From: an uncultured Ruminococcus sp.
Lineage (GTDB): Bacteria > Bacillota > Clostridia > Oscillospirales > Ruminococcaceae
NCBI GenBank assembly: GCA_947169885.1
Contig: CAMVRM010000021.1
Location: 1-47,369 of the forward strand
Reading direction: 5' to 3'
Length of the DNA stretch: 47,369 nucleotides
The position numbers were made by a program, and so were the translations under genes. The notes under the pieces were generated by a model. That model was given only the letters and a program-made list of their open reading frames with translations, was not told the origin of the DNA and did no database searches. Position 1 is the stretch's first letter; each line of letters starts with the position of its first letter. Positions 40,928-47,369 of this stretch are shown one piece after another.

Positions 40928-43900
40928 TTATATGAACCTGATTGATTTAAGGTCAAAATCACTTCCCGGGAGAAAGCACAGCTGAACGCCTGTTTTGCCT
41001 GAGATGCCGCTTACATCAAATTCTCTGTAAATGTAATCTTTTGAGCCTTTAAATTCACATAGGGTACGTTTTAGCTCATTACCCTGAGCGTCAGTGAATA
41101 TTACATGGATACTGTTGACAGCAAGTTCGGAACGTCCGCAAATTACAAGCTTTTTCGGCTGTTCTGCAAAGTCGAACATACCAAGATCAAGCATTACATT
41201 ATTGCCTATGCCTGTTACTTCGTCCTTACCGATAGTGAACTTATCGCCGTAAATATTCACACAAGATGTCGCCGACAATTCGGCAGTTTCCTTGCGCTTA
41301 CGCTCGAAAACGAACCCCTGCACATCGTACCGCTGATCGGAGTAGATGCAGAATGTCCGCACGCCCGTCAGCGCTCGGGGCAGTTTGTAGGTCATCGGCT
41401 GGTATTTCATCCAGATCGTTGGGACGGCGTACTCGAAATCGCCCAGCAGTTCGCCGCCCTGCCCCGGGATACCGTCAAAAAACTTGATGCGCACGGGCGT
41501 GGAGTAGTTCGCAAACAGCCCGACCGTCACCGTGTCGCTGCCGACTGCGCCGAAATCCACGTTTTCAAAGCCGATCCAGCCGCCGTCGCCGATCGTTGCG
41601 CCATGCTCGATGCCGATGCAGGAATTGTCCGAAATACTGTACAGTCCGCCCGTCACGAAGCTGTAAGGGTCGGTGAAGGCGCTCCCCAGCCCCTCCGCAG
41701 TCAGCCGAACGACCGACTGGACGTGGTATCTCGGCGTGCCGTTTTTGCAGAGCGCTTTTACGAAAATTTCGCCGTCACCGAGCGCTTCAACAAGCACGCC
41801 CTCGGCGGTCTTCGACCTGATGACAGCATGGTTTATCCCTATCCCACGCACGTTTGTCAGGCGGTAGTCGATGTCATTCGAGTACGCCGCATTCTTCGGG
41901 AAAACGTCAAGCTTAACGAAAATCTGTCGGCGGTCTGTCGAAAAGTTTCTGTACTCGGGCGTGAGTTCAAGCTTTCTCACGGGAATATCCGCAAGCGCTT
42001 CGCCGCACTCACAGGTTCGCTCGATACAGTTGTCATTGAAACTGCGGACGTTTTCCACCTCCGAACCGACTGCCTGCAAACTGAGCAAAACGGGTTCAAG
42101 TCCGTTCGGCTGGACAGTTACAACTATCTCGCCTGCGGTCTTATCGGCGGCTATCATCGCAAGCAGTTTGCCCGAAAACAGCCGTCTTGACGTGCTTTTG
42201 TACTGGTCATAGTCGGTCGCATCGCCGTTATCCAAGCCGACAAGTCTGCCTGCACCCGTCACTGTCACGGTAACTCGGTCGTTCGCATTGTCCACCGTGT
42301 TGCCGTCCTTGTCGAGCGCTTCAATCTCCACAAAGATCATATCATCGCTGTTCGCCGCAAGCTGAGTTTTGTCGGGAGTGAGCCGAACAGTCGCCGTATC
42401 TCCGAAACTTCTGCGAAAATCTCTTGCGATTTCGTTGCCGTTTTCGTCAAAAGCAACAGCCAGAAGCTCTCCTTTTTGGTAAATAAGACGAGTATCAAGC
42501 GTGAAACTGTCGCCGTGAAGCCTGTCGACACGCCCCTCTGCGACTTGCTCACCGTTTAAGAAAAGCTTGACAAAAGGCGCATTTGTGGCGGCTCGAACGT
42601 CAATTTCCTCGCCCTCGTTCCAATCCCAGTAGGGGAAAAGATGCACGAACGGCGCAGTTTTCGCATCTGTCCACGCCGCACGGTAGATATAGGCGCTGTC
42701 CTTGAAGAATCCTGCCGTGTCGATCTTGCCGAAATAGCTGTTTTTCGTGGCGTAGGGGGTCGGCTCGCCGATGTAGTCAAAGCCCGTCCAGATGAACTGC
42801 CCTGCGCAGAACTCCGCATCACGGTCGGGTATCAGGCAGGCTTCGTCCGAGCGTGCCGCCCAGCCGGGGGAGCAGTTGCCGAGGGCGGAGCATTGTTCGT
42901 CATCGTCGCACAAAATTTCCTGCGCTCTCGGGAAGTGATACACGCCTCGGCTCTGGGTGACGGAGGAAGTCTCGCTGCCGTAGATGCACCAGTCGGGGTG
43001 GGCGGCGTGTTGTTCGGTGTAGAGACGCTCGGCATAGTTGTAACCGGCAATTTTGAGAATATCGGCGCATTTTTGTGCATTTTCACTACCCATGTAGTTT
43101 GAACCGATCGTCACGTAACGGTCGGAGGCGTGGTCGTGCTGTTTCACCTCACGCATGAGCATGGAAGTGACCTCCTGCCCACGGTCGGAGGCGTGTGTGT
43201 CGTAGATCTCGTTGCCGATGCTCCACGCAAATATCGACGGGTGCGAGCGGTCACGGCGTACCCATGCCGCCACGTCACGCTCATGCCACTCGGGGAAAAA
43301 TCGTGCGTAATCGTAGTCGGTCTTTTTCAGCTCCCACATATCGAAAGCTTCCGAAAGTATCAGAAAACCCATTTCGTCCGCAAGCTCCATAAACTCGACT
43401 GACGGCGGATTATGGCTGGTGCGGACGGCGTTCACGCCCATTTCACGCAGTTTGATAAACTGTCTGCGAAGTGCCGTTTTGTTCACAGCAGAACCCAGTG
43501 CGCCGAGGTCATGGTGCATACAAGCCCCATGAAGCTTCACATTTCTGCCGTTTAAGAAAAAGCCCTTGCCGGCGGTGAACTCAACACTTCTGAAACCGAG
43601 ATCCACGCCCGACGTGTCGAAAATTTCGCCGTTTTTCGTGATGCTGACTTTGCAATAGTAAAGCTGTGGAGCGTCAATGTCCCAGAGTACGGGTTCTTTG
43701 ACGTTCACACGCTGTTCGTTTACCGAATATTTGAAACCGTCAGCAGTGAGAAAGTCGGGCAGAACGCTCCTGTCGGCGGCGCACATTCCGTTCTCGATCT
43801 CAGCGACTTTGACAAGCTGTTTTCCGTCACGCCTGAACAGTTCCGTCTTTATGCTGTATCCCTCGGTCGATTCCGTTTCGGGACGTGCGGCTTCTGTGAA

Positions 43901-44380
43901 AATTTTAACATTGCCGTTTGTCTCTGCCGTCACGTAAACGCCGTCAGGGAGAATGTGGGTCTGTGCGCATCTTCTCAGCAGGACTTTGCGGAAGATGCCT
44001 GCGCCCGAGTACCAGCGAGTGTTGGGCGACTTATGGTCGACACGAACGGTTATCTCGTTCATGCCGTCTTTCAAAAGTGACGTTATATCGTGTTCAAACG
44101 TTGTATATCCGTACTTCCACTCGCCTGCGGGAACACCGTTTACATAAACTTTACTGTCCATATAAACGCCCTCAAACCTTAAAGAAGTGCGTTTGCCGTC
44201 ATCGGGGACATTTATCCTGTTCCTGTACCAGCCTGTTGAAGTTTCGTAAAGGTCATGGGTGTCATATATCAGCCAGTCATGCGGAATGTCGCAGGGTGTA
44301 AAATTTTTAGCTTCGGAAATGCTGCTCCCGTAAGGCGTTTTGCAGAACTCCCAGCCCTGTGATAGTATCGTGTCGGTCAT
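40928..44380 (-). CDS. Glycoside hydrolase family 2 (beta-galactosidase-like)
   Basis: A 1150-residue cytoplasmic glycosidase. Order: jelly-roll sugar-binding domain (about 1-160), immunoglobulin-like domain (160-265), TIM barrel (about 270-590) with acid/base E391 (WSIGNE) and nucleophile E470 (IYGSETSS), and further C-terminal beta domains. One resembles DUF4982 (about 590-690); the last 230 or so residues look like carbohydrate-binding or discoidin-like modules. HHDLGALGSAVN and TSHNPPS are typical of beta-galactosidases in this subfamily, but beta-glucuronidase or beta-mannosidase activity cannot be excluded. No signal peptide. AGGAG is 9 bases before the ATG. Monocistronic. Confidence 0.9.
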   Translation of the reverse strand: MTDTILSQGWEFCKTPYGSSISEAKNFTPCDIPHDWLIYDTHDLYETSTGWYRNRINVPDDGKRTSLRFEGVYMDSKVYVNGVPAGEWKYGYTTFEHDITSLLKDGMNEITVRVDHKSPNTRWYSGAGIFRKVLLRRCAQTHILPDGVYVTAETNGNVKIFTEAARPETESTEGYSIKTELFRRDGKQLVKVAEIENGMCAADRSVLPDFLTADGFKYSVNEQRVNVKEPVLWDIDAPQLYYCKVSITKNGEIFDTSGVDLGFRSVEFTAGKGFFLNGRNVKLHGACMHHDLGALGSAVNKTALRRQFIKLREMGVNAVRTSHNPPSVEFMELADEMGFLILSEAFDMWELKKTDYDYARFFPEWHERDVAAWVRRDRSHPSIFAWSIGNEIYDTHASDRGQEVTSMLMREVKQHDHASDRYVTIGSNYMGSENAQKCADILKIAGYNYAERLYTEQHAAHPDWCIYGSETSSVTQSRGVYHFPRAQEILCDDDEQCSALGNCSPGWAARSDEACLIPDRDAEFCAGQFIWTGFDYIGEPTPYATKNSYFGKIDTAGFFKDSAYIYRAAWTDAKTAPFVHLFPYWDWNEGEEIDVRAATNAPFVKLFLNGEQVAEGRVDRLHGDSFTLDTRLIYQKGELLAVAFDENGNEIARDFRRSFGDTATVRLTPDKTQLAANSDDMIFVEIEALDKDGNTVDNANDRVTVTVTGAGRLVGLDNGDATDYDQYKSTSRRLFSGKLLAMIAADKTAGEIVVTVQPNGLEPVLLSLQAVGSEVENVRSFNDNCIERTCECGEALADIPVRKLELTPEYRNFSTDRRQIFVKLDVFPKNAAYSNDIDYRLTNVRGIGINHAVIRSKTAEGVLVEALGDGEIFVKALCKNGTPRYHVQSVVRLTAEGLGSAFTDPYSFVTGGLYSISDNSCIGIEHGATIGDGGWIGFENVDFGAVGSDTVTVGLFANYSTPVRIKFFDGIPGQGGELLGDFEYAVPTIWMKYQPMTYKLPRALTGVRTFCIYSDQRYDVQGFVFERKRKETAELSATSCVNIYGDKFTIGKDEVTGIGNNVMLDLGMFDFAEQPKKLVICGRSELAVNSIHVIFTDAQGNELKRTLCEFKGSKDYIYREFDVSGISGKTGVQLCFLPGSDFDLKSIRFI

Positions 44381-44413
44381 AGTGTTTCACTCCTGTCTTT
44401 TTTTGTTATATTG

Positions 44414-44442
44414 ATTATACATTATCCCGAGGAAAAATGCAA
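44414..44442 (-). promoter_or_regulatory. Promoter of the GH2 gene
   Basis: Minus-strand TTGCAT (44437-44442), 17 bases, TATAAT (44414-44419), about 34 bases upstream of the ATG. Confidence 0.82.
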
Positions 44443-44474
44443 GAGTTAATTATCAATATATATAAGGATATGAA

Positions 44475-44513
44475 ACAAAAAAGACCCCCAAAGCGAAAAA
44501 CTTCGGGAGTCTT
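44475..44513 (-). terminator. Terminator after thrS
   Basis: On the minus strand AAGACTCCCGAAG pairs with CTTTGGGGGTCTT (two wobbles or mismatches), followed by six T. It lies just past the thrS stop codon. Confidence 0.87.
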
Positions 44514-44522
44514 GCAATAAAT

Positions 44523-46469
44523 TTACTTAGCCTTGGTTGCGACTTCGGTGATAAGCTTGGTGAACAGTTCGTCCGCAGGCATTGCAGGCAGTTCGCCCTC
44601 CTTGCGTGAACGTGCGGTGAACGTGCCGTCCTTCATCTCGTTGTCGCCGCATATCAGCAGATACGGTATGCGGTCGTTTCTGCCCTTCTTGATCTTCGGG
44701 CCGATGTTGGAGTCTTCCTCATCGACTGTCACACGCATTCCTGCATCGGAAAGTCTCTGAGCGAAAGCCCTTGCGTACTCGTTGTTCTCGGGCTTGATAG
44801 GCAGGATGCGCACCTGTTCGGGAGCGAGCCACAGCGGAAGCACGCCTGCATACTTCTCGATGAGCAGAGCGAGCGTTCTTTCGTAACAGCCGACGGAAGT
44901 GCGGTGAATGATGTAAGGATTCTTCATCTTGCCGTCGGTGTCAACGTACTCCATGCCGAACTTCTTGGAAAGGAGCATATCTATCTGAATGGTGATGAGC
45001 GTGTCCTCCTTGCCGAACACGTTCTTTATCTGAATGTCCAGCTTAGGACCGTAGAACGCCGCTTCGTCAATGCCGATCTCGTAATCAAGACCGATGTCAT
45101 CGAGTATCTTCTTCATTGCGCCCTGAGCCTCGTCCCACTGTTCGGCAGTTCCCTCGTACTTGTTGTTGGGGTTAGCAGGATCCCACTGAGAGAAACGGTA
45201 GCTTACGTCCTCTGCAAGACCTATCGTTTCAAGGCAGTATTTAGCGAGTTCGAGACAGCCCTTGAACTCATCCTCGAGCTGTTCGGGGCGTATGATAAGA
45301 TGACCCTCCGAAATGGTGAACTGACGAACTCGGATAAGTCCGTGCATCTCGCCGCTGTCCTCTTTTCTGAACAGGGTGGAAGTCTCGCCCAGTCTCATAG
45401 GCAGGTCACGATAGCTTCTCTTGCGGTTGAGGAACACCTGATACTGGAACGGGCAGGTCATCGGGCGCAGAGCGAAACATTCTTTCGTTTCGTCATCGGG
45501 GTCGCCCAGAATGAACATTCCGTCACGGTAGTGATCCCAGTGACCCGAAATTTTATAAAGGTCACGCTTTGCCATGTAAGGTGTCTTGGTGAGCTGATAG
45601 CCGCGCTTGTACTCCTCGTCCTCTATCCAGCGCTGGAGCGTCTGAATGACCTTTGCGCCCTTGGGGAGCAGGATAGGCAGACCCTGACCGATATAGTCAA
45701 CGGTGGTGAAGTATTCCAGTTCTCTGCCGAGTTTGTTGTGGTCACGCAGTTTTGCTTCTTCCATTTGTTTCAGATGAGCTTCGAGCAGACTTGCCTTTGG
45801 GAAAGCCGTGCCGTAGATACGTGACAGCTGTATGCCGTCCTCAGCCTTGCCCCAGTAAGCGCCCGTACAGGAGAGCAGTTTTACAGCCTTGATCGGTGCA
45901 ACGCTCATGATGTGCGGACCTGCGCAAAGGTCGATGAAGTCGCCCTGCTTGTAGAAGCTGAGAGCCTCGCCTGCATCGTTGTGCTTTTTGATAAGTTCGA
46001 CCTTGTAAGTCTCGCCACGCTCTTCCATAAGCTTTACAGCCTCGTCATAGGGAAGTTCAAAGCGTTCCAGTTCATAGCCCTCTTTTGCAAGCTTTTTCAT
46101 CTCAGCCTCGATCTTAACGAGGTCATCGGGAGCGAAAGGCTTTGCAACTTCAAAATCGTAGTAGAAGCCCGTTTCGGTAGCAGGACCTCTTGCAAGCTTT
46201 GCTTCGGGGTAAAGGTTCTTGACAGCCTGCGCCATAAGGTGAGCGGCGGTGTGTCTGAACGTTTCAGCGCCGTGCTTGTTATCGAAAGTCAGCACCTCGA
46301 ACTCGCAGTCGGAGTCGATAACGGTGCGAAGGTCTTTCACCTCACCGTTTATCTTCACACAGCAGGCAGCCTTATAAAGTCCCATGCCTATGCCCTTGAC
46401 GATCTCAGCCGCAGGCATTGCCGACTCGATCTCACGGACACTTCCGTCTTTAAGCGTTAGTTTTAACAT
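44523..46469 (-). CDS. thrS: Threonyl-tRNA synthetase
   Basis: A 648-residue class II synthetase. It has the N-terminal TGS domain (about 1-62), the editing domain with H73-x3-H77 (HTAAHLMA) and a distal C-x-H pair (CAGPH), the catalytic core with motif 2 (FRKEDSGEMHGLIRVRQF) and the zinc ligand cysteine in RPMTCPFQ, motif 3 (IHRTSVGCYERTLALLIE), and the C-terminal anticodon-binding domain. Full family length. AAAGGA lies nine bases before the ATG. It is the second gene after a Thr T-box leader, behind a small membrane protein gene. Confidence 0.97.
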   Translation of the reverse strand: MLKLTLKDGSVREIESAMPAAEIVKGIGMGLYKAACCVKINGEVKDLRTVIDSDCEFEVLTFDNKHGAETFRHTAAHLMAQAVKNLYPEAKLARGPATETGFYYDFEVAKPFAPDDLVKIEAEMKKLAKEGYELERFELPYDEAVKLMEERGETYKVELIKKHNDAGEALSFYKQGDFIDLCAGPHIMSVAPIKAVKLLSCTGAYWGKAEDGIQLSRIYGTAFPKASLLEAHLKQMEEAKLRDHNKLGRELEYFTTVDYIGQGLPILLPKGAKVIQTLQRWIEDEEYKRGYQLTKTPYMAKRDLYKISGHWDHYRDGMFILGDPDDETKECFALRPMTCPFQYQVFLNRKRSYRDLPMRLGETSTLFRKEDSGEMHGLIRVRQFTISEGHLIIRPEQLEDEFKGCLELAKYCLETIGLAEDVSYRFSQWDPANPNNKYEGTAEQWDEAQGAMKKILDDIGLDYEIGIDEAAFYGPKLDIQIKNVFGKEDTLITIQIDMLLSKKFGMEYVDTDGKMKNPYIIHRTSVGCYERTLALLIEKYAGVLPLWLAPEQVRILPIKPENNEYARAFAQRLSDAGMRVTVDEEDSNIGPKIKKGRNDRIPYLLICGDNEMKDGTFTARSRKEGELPAMPADELFTKLITEVATKAK

Positions 46470-46502
46470 TGTGATACATTCCTTTCATTATATTTTATAA
46501 TA

Positions 46503-46868
46503 TTATTTTATTAACATTAGTGTATTAACAGCAAGATTCTGATTTGCAGGCTCGTTCATCAGCTGAGTGAAATAGATATAGCCCCAGAATCCCACAAGTG
46601 CGATGCTGAATATCGTGCCCAGCGTGTTAAGGAAGACTCTCACGCCCATAGGCATTATTCGCCGCCCGTGTATCCTGCCGCCTGTCAGCTGCATGAAAAA
46701 AGTTGCAAACCAATAGCTGACGATGAAGATCGGAACAAACAACAACATTCCGTGATAATATGTTATCTGTCCGAAGTATGATATATAGATAACATACAGT
46801 GCCGCCGCATCAGCCGCAAGCATGACCAGATAGCAGATGATCCCGAGTGTTCTTCTGAAATGCAGCAT
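46503..46868 (-). CDS. Small membrane protein between T-box and thrS
   Basis: A 121-residue protein with three hydrophobic helices (LGIICYLVMLAADAAALYVIYI, MLLFVPIFIVSYWFATFFM and VFLNTLGTIFSIALVGFWGYIYF), a basic loop GGRIHGRRIMPMG, and a short hydrophilic C terminus. No family recognised. The start is at 46868 with GAGGG ten bases upstream; a longer reading to 46979 is an artefact crossing the T-box terminator. It sits 33 bases before thrS with no terminator in between, so it shares the T-box-controlled transcript. Confidence 0.8.
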   Translation of the reverse strand: MLHFRRTLGIICYLVMLAADAAALYVIYISYFGQITYYHGMLLFVPIFIVSYWFATFFMQLTGGRIHGRRIMPMGVRVFLNTLGTIFSIALVGFWGYIYFTQLMNEPANQNLAVNTLMLIK

Positions 46869-46885
46869 AAAACGCTCCCTCTCAA

Positions 46886-47163
46886 ACAAAAAATCCCGAA
46901 TATGCCGAAACAGCATACTCGGGACGACATTTCTCAAAATAGCCGTGGTTCCACCCGTATTCATGTGCAAAAACTGCACACCTTTATCACCGCATTCACG
47001 GTGCTAAGCGGATAACGGTGCTTTGCCGTCGCTGATTGGGCGCTCTGATAAGACCGGTCTTGCACAAAGCAAAAGAAAACCGCACGCCTTTCAGCCAATG
47101 GGCGCACTCTCTGTCAGCGTTTCTTACATAAACGCTTTGTGAAATGTCTCGTCACGGATTTAT
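46886..47163 (-). promoter_or_regulatory. T-box leader, threonine-specific
   Basis: On the minus strand the leader has Stem I with CACAAAG (47139-47145 region) pairing with CTTTGTG, the AGAGAG-type bulge, a terminal loop GGCTGAAAG, and a specifier loop reading AAG-ACC-GG; ACC is a Thr codon. The conserved T-box GGGTGGAACCACG follows (about 46944-46957), including TGGA that would pair with a tRNA 3' end whose discriminator is U. The terminator TCCCGAGTATGC with GGCATATTCGGGA (46894-46924) and six T comes next. High uncharged tRNA-Thr would favour the antiterminator and expression of the membrane protein and thrS. Confidence 0.92.
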
Positions 47164-47182
47164 ACGTTTTTAAGTTTACTCT

Positions 47183-47211
47183 ATTTTACACCCAAATGCA
47201 GAGTTTGTCAA
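47183..47211 (-). promoter_or_regulatory. Promoter of the T-box-thrS operon
   Basis: Minus-strand TTGACA (47206-47211), 17 bases, TAAAAT (47183-47188), just upstream of the T-box leader. Confidence 0.88.
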
Positions 47212-47298
47212 GCGACTTCACAAAGTTTTAACATTTAGAACCTGTTTTCACAAGAAGAAGGGGAGATAGGGAAAAGGTAGGGAGAGGGGGAAAGGTGG

Positions 47299-47340
47299 TT
47301 TGGAGGGAAACACCCTAGGGGAGGAAAGGGGAAAGGGGGG
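47299..47340 (+). repeat. G-rich terminal repeat, right copy
   Basis: Matches the reverse complement of 10-51 in 37 of 42 positions, ungapped. It belongs to a purine-rich stretch from about 47256 to the window end, on the plus strand rich in GGGGA and AAAGG. No gene is seen in 47212-47369. Confidence 0.75.
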
Positions 47341-47369
47341 CATACTAAGCAGTCCGAGGATAATCTCAT

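Noticed and set aside
46503-46979. 158-codon version of the small membrane protein
   Set aside because: Its first 37 codons lie within the T-box antiterminator and terminator; the ATG at 46868 has the ribosome binding site.

Overview
The window looks like a piece of the chromosome of an anaerobic, spore-lineage Gram-positive Clostridia, most likely Ruminococcus or a close relative in the Oscillospiraceae. The reasons are spoIIIA sporulation genes, an oxygen-sensitive ribonucleotide reductase with its radical-SAM activase, a T-box leader on thrS, intracellular plant-polysaccharide glycosidases, a cohesin-like surface protein, AGGAGG-type ribosome binding sites, and many near-consensus TTGACA-N17-TATAAT promoters. 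No rRNA, tRNA, CRISPR array, prophage or transposase gene was seen.

Layout. 1-379: repeats only. 380-2396 (-): spoIIIAA-AB-AC-AD. 2566-7180 (-): phosphohexomutase, YifB/ComM ATPase, alpha/beta hydrolase. 7336-12660 (-): a four-gene MacAB-like ABC exporter with two different adaptor proteins. 12991-13647 (+): SGNH esterase. 13731-16012 (-): acetyltransferase, RlmA-type methyltransferase and GH113 mannanase in one operon. 16162-18443: two small genes (+) around a cohesin-like membrane protein (-). 18486-24614 (-): two adjacent operons, ansA-uppP-nrdG and the split methionine synthase with trpF. 24770-28983 (+): small membrane protein, nrdD under probable NrdR control, YbjN-like protein, zinc-ribbon protein. 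29037-31433 (-): secDF. 31434-32444: a 1-kb intergenic region with unusual repeats. 32445-40745 (+): polyamine gene cluster. 40928-44380 (-): GH2 glycosidase. 44523-47211 (-): T-box, small membrane protein, thrS.

The polyamine cluster encodes a complete inferred route: arginine to agmatine (SpeA), N-carbamoylputrescine (AguA), putrescine (AguB), then spermidine by the carboxyspermidine dehydrogenase/decarboxylase pair. A SpeE aminopropyltransferase and a transglutaminase-fold lipoprotein are encoded in the same run of genes.

The strongest unexplained signal is at 31741-32031. For 290 bp every fifth base on the + strand is T, 58 of 58, and it is always preceded by a pyrimidine (C in 53 of 58), while the other three positions vary. 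The array ends against three TGTATACA palindromes spaced 11 bp apart, about 65 bp upstream of the polyamine promoter. Other items to follow up are a structured repeat present both after spoIIIAD and inside the polyamine cluster, a possible leader peptide before speA, adaptor proteins with inserted domains, and a membrane protein sharing the Thr T-box with thrS. Both ends of the window carry the same G-rich repeat in inverted orientation, so the ends may be assembly breaks at a dispersed repeat.
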